DNA of 64,000 nucleotides from Mycobacterium conspicuum (GTDB lineage Bacteria > Actinomycetota > Actinomycetes > Mycobacteriales > Mycobacteriaceae), in assembly GCF_010730195.1 (NCBI RefSeq), contig NZ_AP022613.1, forward strand, positions 1,488,001 through 1,552,000, in the 5' to 3' direction. Below are positions 17,169 to 26,332 of this stretch, piece after piece. Numbering within the stretch: position 1 is the stretch's first letter; each line of letters begins with the position of its first letter. A program made the translations under genes and the position numbers. Under the pieces are notes generated by a model. That model was not told the DNA's origin. It made no database searches and was given only the letters and a program-made list of their open reading frames with translations.

Positions 17169-18623
17169 TCAGCTTAGGCCGAGCCTTGGCATGGCGGTGA
17201 TCCCGAATTCCCGCCTCAGCAGCGTGCGGGCGGCGTAGTAACCGGCCATGCCGTGTACGCCGCCGCCGGGCGGCGTGGCCGCCGAGCACAGGTACACCCT
17301 GGGAATCGGTGTGCGCCAAGGGTCCAGCCGTGGCAACGGTCCCGCAGGGCCGGCGAGCGCGCGCCAGGCGGAATTTCCGCCCACCCCGATGTCGCCGCCG
17401 ACGTAGTTGGCGTTGTGGTCGGCCATCCGGGCGGCGGGCACCGCGCGCGCCGCCAGCACGATGTCGCGGAAGCCGGGCGCGAACCGCTCCATGATTCCCG
17501 TCACGGCCTCGGTCGCATCCAGGGTGGAGCCCGCCGGCACGTGGGCGTAGGTCCAGAACGGGCGGCGGCCCCGGCCGTCGATGCGGCCGGGATCGGCGAC
17601 GTGCGGTGAGGCGGCCAGCACCATCGGCCACTGCGCATGCCGCCCGGCCGCGATGTCGGCCTCGGCTCGTGCCATCTGCGCGCGGGTGCCGCCGAGGTGC
17701 AGGGTCGGCGCCTGTCCCAGCCGCGGGTCCGACCATGGAATGTCGTCGCTGAGCACGAAGTCCACCTTGGCCACACCCGGCCCAAATCGATAGCGGCGCA
17801 ACGCTTTAGCGTACCGAGGAGGAAGCGCGTCACCATATATGGGCAGCAGCGCGGTCGGCGCCGTGTCGTAAGCGACCACACCCGTTGGCGGAGAAGTGAC
17901 TTCGGCGTCGGTCGTCAACTCGCCGCCGTGCGCGCGCAGATCGGCGATCAGGGCATCGGTGATCACCCGGCTGCCACCGACCGGTATCGGCCAGCCCACC
18001 GCATGGCCGAGCGTGGCCAGCATCAGCCCGGCGCCCGCCGCCGTCAGGGACGGCATCCGCGAAAGCACATGCGCCGCAACGCCGGTGAACAGGGCGCGGG
18101 CATCGTCACCGTTGAGCAAACCCCACGCCGGCGTGCCCTGACCCAGCATCCGAACGCCCAATCGCAGTGCCGTCGGCAACGAATCGGGCAGCGAACGCTT
18201 GTCGCCAAGAATCACCGAGATCATCCCACCCCAATCGGCGACCATCGGACCCAGCAGGCGCCGCCAGGACGCGCCGTTGGACAACTCGTCGCAGGTGCGC
18301 GTCAGGTCGCGGTAGGCAACCGCGGCGGGCCGGCCGGGCAGGGGATTGGCATAGGCGATCTCGGGCACCGCCAGCTGCACGCCGCGCGCGGGCAGGTCGA
18401 ACTCGGCGAAAAACGGCGACGCCAGCGCCAGCGGGTGAACCGCCGAACAAACGTCGTGTAAAACTCCGGGAAAGTCTGGGTCGGCCGCGGTGCGCGCGCC
18501 GCCGCCCAGCGTCGGCTGGGCCTCGACGACCTGCACCTTCAGCCCGGCGCGCGCACAGATGACGGCGAGTGCCAGCCCGTTGGGCCCGCTACCAACAATT
18601 GTTACGTCGAAGGTGACGTCCAT
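17169..18623 (-). CDS. FAD-dependent phytoene-dehydrogenase-like oxidoreductase
   Basis: This protein of about 484 residues has an N-terminal Rossmann FAD motif, VTIVGSGPNGLALAVICARAG. A second conserved segment, GGARTAADPDFPGVLHDVCSA, is typical of the phytoene desaturase/CrtI-like group. Near the C-terminus, YLCSAATPPGGGVHGMAGYYAA closes the FAD site. It corresponds to Rv2997, upstream of and divergent from serA. The substrate is unknown. GTG 18626 directly before the ATG is an alternative start. It leads a three-gene unit with wrbA and the DinB gene. Confidence 0.9.
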   Translation of the reverse strand: MDVTFDVTIVGSGPNGLALAVICARAGLKVQVVEAQPTLGGGARTAADPDFPGVLHDVCSAVHPLALASPFFAEFDLPARGVQLAVPEIAYANPLPGRPAAVAYRDLTRTCDELSNGASWRRLLGPMVADWGGMISVILGDKRSLPDSLPTALRLGVRMLGQGTPAWGLLNGDDARALFTGVAAHVLSRMPSLTAAGAGLMLATLGHAVGWPIPVGGSRVITDALIADLRAHGGELTTDAEVTSPPTGVVAYDTAPTALLPIYGDALPPRYAKALRRYRFGPGVAKVDFVLSDDIPWSDPRLGQAPTLHLGGTRAQMARAEADIAAGRHAQWPMVLAASPHVADPGRIDGRGRRPFWTYAHVPAGSTLDATEAVTGIMERFAPGFRDIVLAARAVPAARMADHNANYVGGDIGVGGNSAWRALAGPAGPLPRLDPWRTPIPRVYLCSAATPPGGGVHGMAGYYAARTLLRREFGITAMPRLGLS

Positions 18624-18641
18624 CACCTGATTACAGCTGAC

Positions 18642-18647
18642 TAGGCT
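18642..18647 (+). promoter_or_regulatory. Leaderless -10 box of serA
   Basis: TAGGCT ends 6 nt before the serA GTG, in a 27-30 bp divergent interval with no ribosome site. Transcription should begin at the start codon. Confidence 0.5.
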
Positions 18648-18653
18648 GGCCGC

Positions 18654-20240
18654 GTGAACCTGCCTGTGGTCTTAATCGCCGACAAACTCGCCCAATCGAC
18701 CGTCGCCGCCCTGGGAGACCAGGTCGAGGTGCGCTGGGTGGACGGTCCCGACAGGGAGAAGCTGCTGGCCGCGGTGCCCGAGGCCGACGCCCTGCTGGTG
18801 CGGTCGGCCACGACCGTCGACGCCGAGGTGCTGGCGGCGGCTCCCAAGCTCAAGATTGTCGCGCGCGCCGGCGTCGGCCTGGACAACGTCGATGTGGACG
18901 CCGCCACCGCGCGCGGCGTGCTGGTGGTCAACGCGCCGACGTCGAACATTCACAGCGCCGCCGAGCACGCCCTGGCGCTGTTGCTGTCGGCGGCCCGCCA
19001 GATCCCGGCCGCCGACGCCACGTTGCGCGAGCACACCTGGAAGCGGTCGTCGTTCTCGGGCGCCGAGATCTTCGGCAAGACCGTCGGTGTGGTGGGGCTG
19101 GGCAGGATCGGGCAACTGGTCGCGCAGCGGATCGCGGCGTTCGAAACCCACGTCGTCGCCTACGACCCCTACGTGTCGCCGGCCCGGGCCGCCCAGCTCG
19201 GCATCGAATTGCTTTCCCTCGACGAACTGTTGGCGCGCGCCGACTTCATCTCGGTCCACCTGCCCAAGACGAAGGAGACGGCGGGGCTGATCGGCAAGGA
19301 GGCGCTGGCCAAGACCAAGCCGGGCGTCATCATCGTCAACGCGGCCCGCGGCGGCCTGGTGGACGAGGAGGCGTTGGCCGAGGCGATCTCGAGCGGGCAT
19401 GTCCGCGCCGCCGGCCTGGATGTGTACTCGAAGGAACCGTGCACCGACAGCCCGCTTTTCGAGCTGCCGCAGGTGGTGGTGACCCCGCACCTGGGCGCCT
19501 CCACCGAGGAGGCCCAGGATCGGGCCGGCACCGACGTCGCCGAGAGCGTGCGGCTGGCGCTGGCGGGCGAGTTCGTTCCCGACGCGGTCAACGTCGGCGG
19601 CGGCGTGGTCAACGAGGAGGTCGCGCCGTGGCTGGACCTGGCGCGCAAGCTTGGTGTGCTGGCCGCCGCGCTGTCCGACGGGCTGCCCGCGTCGCTGGCC
19701 GTGCAGGTGCGCGGCGAGCTGGCCGCCGAAGATGTTGAGGTGCTGAAGCTTTCGGCGCTGCGCGGGTTGTTCTCCGCCGTCATCGAGGACCAGGTGACGT
19801 TCGTCAACGCGCCCGCGCTGGCGGCCGAACGCGGTGTCACCGCCGAGATCAGCACCGCGTCGGAAAGCCCCAACCACCGCAGCGTCGTCGACGTGCGCGC
19901 CGTCGCCGCCGACGGATCGGTGGTCAATGTCGCCGGCACGCTGTCGGGACCGCAACTGGTGGAAAAGATCGTGCAGATCAACGGCCGCAACTTCGACCTG
20001 CGCGCCCAGGGCACCAATCTGGTGATCAACTACGCCGACCAGCCGGGGGCGCTGGGCAAGATCGGCACCCTGCTGGGCTCGGCCGGGGTGAACATTCAGG
20101 CCGCGCAGCTGTCCGAGGACGCCGAGGGCCCGAGCGCGACGATCCTGCTGCGGCTCGACCAGGACGTGCCCGCCGATGTGCGCTCGGCGATCAGCGACGC
20201 GGTGGGCGCCAACAAGCTGGAAGTGGTTGACCTGTCGTGA
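18654..20240 (+). CDS. serA: D-3-phosphoglycerate dehydrogenase
   Basis: This 528-residue protein is the long type I form found in mycobacteria. It contains a split substrate domain, a central NAD-binding domain with VGVVGLGRIGQLVAQR, and catalytic context HLPKTKETAGLIG and VTPHLGASTEEAQ. An intervening allosteric domain (about residues 320-450) and a C-terminal ACT domain (NLVINYADQPGALGKIGTLL) follow. It commits 3-phosphoglycerate to serine synthesis and is inhibited by serine. Its stop overlaps the leuB GTG (GTGA), coupling serine and leucine pathway genes. Confidence 0.98.
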   Translation: MNLPVVLIADKLAQSTVAALGDQVEVRWVDGPDREKLLAAVPEADALLVRSATTVDAEVLAAAPKLKIVARAGVGLDNVDVDAATARGVLVVNAPTSNIHSAAEHALALLLSAARQIPAADATLREHTWKRSSFSGAEIFGKTVGVVGLGRIGQLVAQRIAAFETHVVAYDPYVSPARAAQLGIELLSLDELLARADFISVHLPKTKETAGLIGKEALAKTKPGVIIVNAARGGLVDEEALAEAISSGHVRAAGLDVYSKEPCTDSPLFELPQVVVTPHLGASTEEAQDRAGTDVAESVRLALAGEFVPDAVNVGGGVVNEEVAPWLDLARKLGVLAAALSDGLPASLAVQVRGELAAEDVEVLKLSALRGLFSAVIEDQVTFVNAPALAAERGVTAEISTASESPNHRSVVDVRAVAADGSVVNVAGTLSGPQLVEKIVQINGRNFDLRAQGTNLVINYADQPGALGKIGTLLGSAGVNIQAAQLSEDAEGPSATILLRLDQDVPADVRSAISDAVGANKLEVVDLS

Positions 20241-21250
20241 CAAAACTCGCAGTCATCGCGGGCGACGGCATCGGGCCCGAGGTCATCGGCGAGGCCCTCA
20301 AGGTCCTCGACATCGTGCTGCCGGGTGTGGAGAAGACCAGCTACGACCTGGGGGCCCGCCGTTTTCACGCCACCGGCGAGGTGCTGCCGGACTCGGTGGT
20401 GCCCGAACTCCGCCAGCACGACGCCATCCTGCTGGGCGCGATCGGTGATCCGTCGGTGCCCAGCGGCGTGCTGGAGCGAGGTCTGTTGCTGCGCTTGCGT
20501 TTTGAGCTCGATCACCACATCAACCTGCGGCCGTCGCGGCTGTACCCGGGCGTGGACAGCCCGCTAGCGGGTAACCCGCCAATCGATTTCGTGGTGGTCC
20601 GCGAGGGCACCGAAGGCCCCTACACCGGCAACGGCGGCGCGATTCGCGTCGGGACCCCGCACGAAGTCGCCACCGAGGTCAGCCTCAATACCGCGTTCGG
20701 GGTGCGTCGGGTGGTCGCCGACGCGTTCGAGCGCGCGCAGCGGCGCCGCAAGCACCTGACGCTGGTGCACAAGAACAACGTGCTGACGTTCGCCGGGTCG
20801 CTGTGGTCGAGGATCGTGGCCGAAGTCGGCGAAAAGTACCCCGACGTGGAGGTGGCCTACTCCCACGTCGACGCCGCCACCATCTATCTGGTCACCGACC
20901 CCGGCCGCTTCGACGTGATCGTCACCGACAACCTGTTCGGCGACATCATCACCGACCTGGCCGCCGCGGTGTGCGGCGGAATCGGCCTGGCCGCCAGCGG
21001 CAACATCGACGCCACCCGCACCAATCCCTCGATGTTCGAGCCGGTTCACGGCAGCGCGCCCGACATCGCCGGACAGGGCATCGCGGATCCGACCGCCGCG
21101 ATCATGTCGGTGGCGCTGCTGCTCGCCCACCTCGGCGAGGATGACGCGGCGGCGCGGGTGGATCGTGCCGTCGAGAGCCATCTGGCGACACGGCCGAGCG
21201 GACGGCTTTCCACCAGCGATGTCGGCGAACGGATTGCCGCCGCGCTCTAA
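20237..21250 (+). CDS. leuB: 3-isopropylmalate dehydrogenase
   Basis: This 337-residue enzyme oxidatively decarboxylates 3-isopropylmalate to 2-oxoisocaproate with NAD+ in leucine synthesis. Key motifs are VIAGDGIGPEVIGEALKVL at the N-terminus, LLRLRFELDHHINLRP for substrate binding, and DNLFGDIITDLAAAVCGGIG for metal binding. EPVHGSAPDIAGQGIADP binds NAD. GTG 20237 overlaps the serA stop. The last 149 nt overlap the 3' end of the convergent MFS gene. Confidence 0.97.
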   Translation: MTKLAVIAGDGIGPEVIGEALKVLDIVLPGVEKTSYDLGARRFHATGEVLPDSVVPELRQHDAILLGAIGDPSVPSGVLERGLLLRLRFELDHHINLRPSRLYPGVDSPLAGNPPIDFVVVREGTEGPYTGNGGAIRVGTPHEVATEVSLNTAFGVRRVVADAFERAQRRRKHLTLVHKNNVLTFAGSLWSRIVAEVGEKYPDVEVAYSHVDAATIYLVTDPGRFDVIVTDNLFGDIITDLAAAVCGGIGLAASGNIDATRTNPSMFEPVHGSAPDIAGQGIADPTAAIMSVALLLAHLGEDDAAARVDRAVESHLATRPSGRLSTSDVGERIAAAL

Positions 21251-22424
21251 TCTCCAGGCCGGGCGGTAGCAGCCGCACCGGCACCAGCGGCACCGCCGCG
21301 AGTGGGAACAGGCCGCACAGCGCCCATGCGGGCGGATATTTGGCGGCACTGATCAGCGCGCCGAACAGCGGGGGACCGGCGGCCGCCATCAAACGTTGGG
21401 TGGTGTTCTGGATGCCCAGCGCGCGACCGCTCCAGTAGGGGCCGGCGAATTCGGTGATCGCGGTCGCCTCCAAGCCGTTGTCGAGCACCGCGATCACCGA
21501 GACGGCGATCATCAGCGCGACCTCGGCCCGCCACCCGCGGTGATCGGCGTAGGCCAGCAGGAACAGCGTCAACGCGGCGGCCGCGGCGATGAATGCGACG
21601 GGTTGCATGCGGGAGCCGATCCGATCCGACCACCGGCCGACCAGGATGCGGCCCAGCGCGCCGAGCAACTGCGACACCGTCATCACCGCGCCGGCGGCCG
21701 GGATCGACCAGCCGTCGTTTCGGATCAGCCAGACCAGCATGAACGTCACCGTCACCGTCTGCGGCATCATCAGCAGCGACGACACCGCGTGGATTCGCCA
21801 GAGCATCGCCGAACCGCGATACGGGCTGGCCAGTTCCCGATGGGTGGCGGCTTCGCGGGATTTGCGGGGTGGGTCGGCAACGCCGACGATGCTCAGCAGG
21901 GCCGCCGCCGCGCACGCCACCGCGGGAAACAGCAGCCCCGCGCGGATGCCGTGTTCGGCGAGCTCGGGCATTACCAAGGCGCCCAAGGCGATTCCCAGCG
22001 GTTGCGCGGTCTGGCGGACGCCCATCGCCAGGCCGCGCTGATCCGGCGGGAACCAGCCGGACACCAGCCGACCGCCGGCACCGTTGCAACTGGCCGCCGC
22101 CATGCCGCCGAGAAACAGATACACGCCGACCCACACCATCGAGTGCGCCGACGCCGCCGCGTAGGCCGCCACCGCGGTGAGCGCCGAGCCCACCGTCATC
22201 ACCGTGCGCTCGCCGACCCGGTCCAGCACATAACCCCAACCGACCAGCGTGACCACCATGCCCCAACTCGGCATCGACGACAGCAGACTGGCCTCGGCGA
22301 GCGGAGTGCCGCGCGAGGCTTCCAGCGCGGGGATCAGGAACGCGACGCCGTTGATGAAAAGGAAGGACGTGGCCGTCACGATCAGCGAAAGCACCACGAT
22401 CGCCCAGCGGGAACCCTTCGCCAT
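21102..22424 (-). CDS. MFS transporter (Rv2994-like)
   Basis: The protein has about 440 residues from ATG 22424 (MAKGSRWAIVV). Twelve membrane segments are recognizable. Motif A-like loops are GWGYVLDRVGERTVM and GRILVGRWSDRIGSR, typical of major facilitator proteins. The last membrane helix ends around LLPPGLEI; the remaining ~55 residues are Arg/Pro-rich and are encoded antisense to the leuB 3' end. No in-frame stop occurs before 21102, so the overlap is forced unless an alternative end exists. The substrate is unknown. Confidence 0.87.
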   Translation of the reverse strand: MAKGSRWAIVVLSLIVTATSFLFINGVAFLIPALEASRGTPLAEASLLSSMPSWGMVVTLVGWGYVLDRVGERTVMTVGSALTAVAAYAAASAHSMVWVGVYLFLGGMAAASCNGAGGRLVSGWFPPDQRGLAMGVRQTAQPLGIALGALVMPELAEHGIRAGLLFPAVACAAAALLSIVGVADPPRKSREAATHRELASPYRGSAMLWRIHAVSSLLMMPQTVTVTFMLVWLIRNDGWSIPAAGAVMTVSQLLGALGRILVGRWSDRIGSRMQPVAFIAAAAALTLFLLAYADHRGWRAEVALMIAVSVIAVLDNGLEATAITEFAGPYWSGRALGIQNTTQRLMAAAGPPLFGALISAAKYPPAWALCGLFPLAAVPLVPVRLLPPGLEIRARRQSVRRHRWWKAVRSAVSPDGSRRHDPPAPPRHPRRGGRAAAPPT

Positions 22425-22482
22425 CAGCTCATGGTGGCACGCGTCGACCGGGCCTGGAAGGCGCCGCACGCGCATCACTTAG

Positions 22483-22488
22483 TAGGCT
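22483..22488 (+). promoter_or_regulatory. Leaderless -10 box upstream of the FAH-gltX unit
   Basis: TAGGCT ends 7 nt before the ATG at 22496; no ribosome site is present. Confidence 0.45.
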
Positions 22489-22495
22489 CAAGCAA

Positions 22496-23293
22496 ATGCG
22501 CCTTGGTCGAATCGCCAGCCCGGACGGCGTCGCCTTCGTCAGCATCGACGGCGAGATCGACGATCCCAGCGGCATGACCGTCCGGGAAATCGCCGAGCAC
22601 CCATTCGGCACGCCCACCTTCACCGGACGGTCATGGCCGCTGGCCGATGTGCGGCTGCTGGCGCCGATACTGGCCAGCAAGGTGGTCTGCGTCGGCAAGA
22701 ACTACGCCGACCACATCGCCGAGATGGGCGGCAAAACCGGCCCGACGCCGGCTGATCCGGTGATCTTCCTCAAGCCCAATACCGCGATCGTCGGACCGAA
22801 TGTGCCGATTCGCTTGCCCGCCAACGCATCGCCCGTGCACTTCGAGGGCGAGCTGGCCGTGGTCATCGGGCGGCCGTGCAAAGACGTCTCGGCGGCCGAC
22901 GCCGCGGACAGCATCCTTGGCTACACCGTCGGCAACGATGTGTCGGCGCGCGATCAACAGCAGGCCGACGGCCAATGGACCCGAGCCAAGGGGCACGACA
23001 CGTTCTGCCCGGTCGGTCCGTGGATCGTCACCGATGTCGATCCCGCCGACCTCGAATTGCGCACCGAGGTCAACGGTGTGGTCAAGCAAAACAGCCGCAC
23101 CTCGCTGATGATCCACGACGTCGCTGCCATCGTGGAATGGATTTCGGCGGTCATGACGCTGCTGCCGGGAGACCTCATCCTCACCGGCACACCGGCCGGG
23201 GTCGGTCCGATCGAGGACGGCGACACCGTCTCGGTCACCATCGAGGGCATCGGTACCCTCACCAATCCCGTAGTCCGCAAAGGAAAGTCGTGA
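22496..23293 (+). CDS. Fumarylacetoacetate hydrolase family protein
   Basis: This 265-residue FAH/HpcE-type enzyme has an N-terminal small domain followed by the FAH barrel from about residue 60. Motifs are VVCVGKNYADHIAEMG, PVHFEGELAVVIGR with a metal-binding acidic residue, VSARDQQQ, and DLILTGTPAGVGP near the C-terminus. Members hydrolyse or decarboxylate 2-oxo acids with Mg2+; the substrate here is unknown. It corresponds to Rv2993c and overlaps gltX by 4 nt (GTGA). Confidence 0.92.
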   Translation: MRLGRIASPDGVAFVSIDGEIDDPSGMTVREIAEHPFGTPTFTGRSWPLADVRLLAPILASKVVCVGKNYADHIAEMGGKTGPTPADPVIFLKPNTAIVGPNVPIRLPANASPVHFEGELAVVIGRPCKDVSAADAADSILGYTVGNDVSARDQQQADGQWTRAKGHDTFCPVGPWIVTDVDPADLELRTEVNGVVKQNSRTSLMIHDVAAIVEWISAVMTLLPGDLILTGTPAGVGPIEDGDTVSVTIEGIGTLTNPVVRKGKS

Positions 23294-24750
23294 CAGCGAG
23301 CGTGCGGGTCCGGTTCTGCCCGTCGCCCACCGGCACTCCGCACGTCGGGATGGTCCGCACCGCGTTGTTCAACTGGGCCTACGCCCGCCACACCGGCGGC
23401 ACGTTTGTCTTCCGCATCGAGGACACCGATGCCCAACGCGACAGCGAGGAAAGCTATCTGGCCCTGCTCGACGCGCTGCGCTGGCTCGGCCTGGACTGGG
23501 ACGAGGGGCCCGAGGTCGGCGGACCGTACGCGCCCTACCGCCAGTCGTTGCGCGGCGACATCTACCGCGACGTGGTGGACAAGCTGCTCGCGGCGGGTGA
23601 GGCCTACCATGCCTTTTCGACGCCGGAGGAGGTCGAGGCGCGCCACGTCGCCGCGGGCCGCAATCCGAAATTGGGCTACGACAACTTCGACCGCGACCTG
23701 AGCGACGCGCAGCGCGCGGCGTACCTGGCCGAGGGGCGCCAGCCGGTGGTGCGGTTACGGATGCCCGACGCGGACCTGCAGTGGAACGACCTGGTGCGCG
23801 GGTCGACGACGTTCGCGGCGGGCAGCGTGCCCGACTTCGCGTTGACCCGCGCCAACGGAGATCCGTTGTACACCTTGGTCAACCCGTGTGACGACGCGCT
23901 GATGAAGATCACGCACGTGCTGCGCGGGGAGGATCTGCTGCCGTCGACCCCGCGCCAGCTGGCGCTGTATCAAGCGCTGATTCGCATCGGGGTGGCCGAG
24001 CGGGTGCCCGAATTCGCGCATCTGCCAACGGTATTGGGGGAGGGCACCAAGAAGCTGTCGAAGCGCGACCCGCAGTCGAACCTCTTCGCCCACCGCGACC
24101 GTGGGTTCATCCCGGAGGGGCTGCTGAATTACCTTGCGCTGCTTGGCTGGGCGATCGCCGACGATCACGACCTGTTCAGCCTGGACGAGATGGTTGCCGC
24201 GTTCGACGTCGTCGACGTCAACTCCAACCCGGCGCGGTTCGACCAGAAGAAGGCCGACGCGCTCAACGCCGAGCACATCCGGATGCTCGACGCGGACGAC
24301 TTCACCGGTCGGCTGCGCGACTTCTTCGCCACCCACGGCCACGACGTCAAACTCGGCGACGCGCAGTTCGCGACCGCCGCGCACCTGGTGCAGACCCGCA
24401 TCGTGGTGCTCGGCGATGCGTGGGATCTGCTGAAGTTCCTCAACGACGACGAGTACGCCCTCGATCCCAAAGCGGTGGCCAAGGAGTTGGGGCCGGACGG
24501 CATCGAGGTGCTCACCGCCGCCGTCACCGCCCTGGACGCCGTGACGGACTGGAGCACGGCGACCATCGAGGAGGCGCTCAAGGCCGCGCTGATCGACGAT
24601 CTGGGGCTCAAACCGCGCAAGGCGTTCGGCCCGATCCGGGTGGCCGCCACCGGGACGACGATCAGCCCGCCGCTGTTTGAATCGCTCGAGCTGCTCGGCC
24701 GGGACCGCAGCCTGGCGCGGTTGCGGGCCGCCCGCGACGGGACGTCCTGA
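23290..24750 (+). CDS. gltX: Glutamyl-tRNA synthetase
   Basis: The protein has 486 residues from GTG 23290. The class I HIGH motif appears as HVGM (residues 18-21, in SPTGTPHVGMVRTALFNW) and the KMSKS motif as KLSKR (about residue 255). It charges tRNA-Glu. In bacteria that use GatCAB, it also misacylates tRNA-Gln; no glutaminyl-tRNA synthetase is seen here. tRNA-Gln and tRNA-Glu genes lie directly downstream. The start overlaps the stop of the FAH gene, so it is co-transcribed. Confidence 0.98.
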   Translation: MTASVRVRFCPSPTGTPHVGMVRTALFNWAYARHTGGTFVFRIEDTDAQRDSEESYLALLDALRWLGLDWDEGPEVGGPYAPYRQSLRGDIYRDVVDKLLAAGEAYHAFSTPEEVEARHVAAGRNPKLGYDNFDRDLSDAQRAAYLAEGRQPVVRLRMPDADLQWNDLVRGSTTFAAGSVPDFALTRANGDPLYTLVNPCDDALMKITHVLRGEDLLPSTPRQLALYQALIRIGVAERVPEFAHLPTVLGEGTKKLSKRDPQSNLFAHRDRGFIPEGLLNYLALLGWAIADDHDLFSLDEMVAAFDVVDVNSNPARFDQKKADALNAEHIRMLDADDFTGRLRDFFATHGHDVKLGDAQFATAAHLVQTRIVVLGDAWDLLKFLNDDEYALDPKAVAKELGPDGIEVLTAAVTALDAVTDWSTATIEEALKAALIDDLGLKPRKAFGPIRVAATGTTISPPLFESLELLGRDRSLARLRAARDGTS

Positions 24751-24854
24751 TTCTTTGGTAGTCTGCCTAGCGGCCCGCAACGGCTGGCAGTGGTGGCTCT
24801 AAGCGCTAGCAATAGCTCCGGAATCGCCTCTGACCAGCGGTTTTACGCGGTCAA

Positions 24855-24926
24855 TGGGGTATGGTGTAATTGGCAACACAGCTGATTCTGGTTCAGCCAT
24901 TCTAGGTTCGAGTCCTGGTACCCCAG
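24855..24926 (+). tRNA. glnU: tRNA-Gln (CTG anticodon)
   Basis: This is a 72-nt cloverleaf. The acceptor stem is TGGGGTA/TACCCCA, the anticodon stem GCTGA/TCAGC holds CTG at 24888-24890, and the T arm contains GGTTCGAGTCC. CCA is not encoded. It sits 104 bp after gltX. Its tRNA is likely charged first with Glu by GltX and then amidated by GatCAB. Confidence 0.97.
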
Positions 24927-24974
24927 CTAGTGAGCGACCCGGCGTGAGATATGCTGGCAGCTCAATTCAGTTCT

Positions 24975-25047
24975 GGCCCCGTCGTCTAGCGGCCTAGGAC
25001 GCCGCCCTCTCACGGCGGTAGCGTGGGTTCGAATCCCATCGGGGCTA
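24975..25047 (+). tRNA. gluU: tRNA-Glu (CTC anticodon)
   Basis: This is a 73-nt cloverleaf with acceptor stem GGCCCCG/CGGGGCT (G-T at the first pair). The anticodon stem CCGCC/GGCGG holds CTC at 25009-25011, and the T arm contains GGGTTCGAATCCC. It lies 48 bp after tRNA-Gln and is probably co-transcribed. The convergent F420/FMN-binding gene ends 5 bp beyond it. Confidence 0.97.
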
Positions 25048-25052
25048 CAGCG

Positions 25053-25565
25053 TTACTGGCCGGTCGCTCGCGCGGCCGGCGCGGTGGATCCGCCCACCGG
25101 CATCGGCGCCATGCCGAGCTTGCGGTGATCCCACGAGCGAGTGCGGCGTGCGACGATGCGCACGCAGACGCGCTTGTTCATCATCTGCTCGACGAACGGC
25201 TTCATGTCGTCGGTGTAGGGGCCGGTGTAGCGCTCCCACACGCTGACGCCGACCCGGTGCGCAACGTCGGGATCGTCGACGATCTCCGCGACACCCTCGA
25301 AGGACACCCCGCGCAGTGTGTCGTAGGTGTCACCGTCCTCGATCAAAAACGTCACCCGCGGATCGCGGGTCAGGTTGACGGCCTTCTGCGACTTGGCTTT
25401 GGTCTCTAGCCAGATTTCGCCGTCGACGACGGCGTACCACATCGCGGTCAAGTGCGGCTGGCCGTCGCGTCCAATCGTGGCCATGGTTCCGGTGCGGCTC
25501 TTGTCGACGAAATCGGCGATCTCATCGGAGGACATGACGATGCTCGCGCGCTGATTGGTTCCCAT
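25053..25565 (-). CDS. Pyridoxamine 5'-phosphate oxidase-like F420/FMN-binding protein
   Basis: This 170-residue protein has a split beta-barrel flavin/F420-binding fold. Motifs are TGTMATIGRDGQPHLTAMWYAVVDG, then LETKAKSQKAVNLTRDPRVTFLIEDG. It corresponds to Rv2991, a member of the group often shown to bind F420. The start is ATG 25565; the frame is open upstream but matches nothing there. The substrate is unknown. It lies downstream of the IclR gene on the same strand (47 bp gap). Confidence 0.85.
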   Translation of the reverse strand: MGTNQRASIVMSSDEIADFVDKSRTGTMATIGRDGQPHLTAMWYAVVDGEIWLETKAKSQKAVNLTRDPRVTFLIEDGDTYDTLRGVSFEGVAEIVDDPDVAHRVGVSVWERYTGPYTDDMKPFVEQMMNKRVCVRIVARRTRSWDHRKLGMAPMPVGGSTAPAARATGQ

Positions 25566-25612
25566 GGCGTGATTCTGACAGCCGACGGCATCGACTCTGC
25601 GGCCAGGGAGCG

Positions 25613-26314
25613 TCAAAGCCGCCGAGTCAGCTCTTCGGCCGCGGAAAGCAAGTCGGCGGCCCAGCGCGCGCCCGGACGCCGTCCCATCCGGTCGATGGGC
25701 CCCGACACCGAGATGGCCGCGACGACGACGCCGCGGCCATCGCGCACCGGCGCCGACACGCTGGCGACCCCCGGCTCGCGCTCGGCCACGCTCTGCGCCC
25801 AGCCGCGGCGGCGCACCTCGGCCAGCACGCGGTCGGTGAATTTCGCGTTGGGTAGCACGGCATCCCGGATGGCGGCGTCGCCGTAGGCCAACAGCACCTT
25901 GGCGCCCGAACCCGCCGTCATCGGCAAGCGGGCTCCGACCGGGACCGTATCGCGAAGGCCCGCAGCCGGTTCCAGCGCGGCCACGCACACCCGTGCGGTG
26001 CCCTCGCGCCGGTACAGTTGCACGCTCTCGCCGGTGGTTTCGCGCAACGCGGGCAGCACCGCCGCGCCGGCGGCCAGCAGGGGATCGTTGACGTGGGCGG
26101 CCAATTCGCTCACCGCGGGGCCCAGCCGCCACCGGCCTTCGTCGTCGCGGGCCAGCAGCCGATGCACCTCGAGTGCGGCCGCCAGGCGATAGGTGGTGGC
26201 CCTGGGCAAGCCGGTTCGCTCGCACAGTTCGGCCAACCCGCAGGGGGATTCCGCGGCGGTGTGCAGGATGCCGACGGCTTTGTCGAGGACGCCGATGCCG
26301 CTAGACTGTCTCAT
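25613..26314 (-). CDS. IclR family regulator, LtbR/NdgR type
   Basis: The 233-residue protein has an N-terminal winged HTH (AELCERTGLPRATTYRLAAALEVHRLL, about residues 22-50). The C-terminal IclR effector domain contains MTAGSGAKVLLAYGDAA and AEREPGVASVSAPVRDGRG. It is divergent from leuCD with a 50-bp interval, as for LtbR in Corynebacterium and NdgR in Streptomyces, which control leucine genes. A near-match to the LtbR site lies in that interval. I infer that it regulates leuCD and possibly itself and other amino-acid genes. Confidence 0.9.
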   Translation of the reverse strand: MRQSSGIGVLDKAVGILHTAAESPCGLAELCERTGLPRATTYRLAAALEVHRLLARDDEGRWRLGPAVSELAAHVNDPLLAAGAAVLPALRETTGESVQLYRREGTARVCVAALEPAAGLRDTVPVGARLPMTAGSGAKVLLAYGDAAIRDAVLPNAKFTDRVLAEVRRRGWAQSVAEREPGVASVSAPVRDGRGVVVAAISVSGPIDRMGRRPGARWAADLLSAAEELTRRL

Positions 26315-26332
26315 AAGGAGATACTAGCGTCT

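Noticed and set aside
18672..20243. A 523-codon minus-strand ORF antisense to serA
   Set aside because: It mirrors the complete SerA frame and has no domain signal. Similar shadows opposite ilvB, ilvC, gltX, leuC and pyc were dropped for the same reason.
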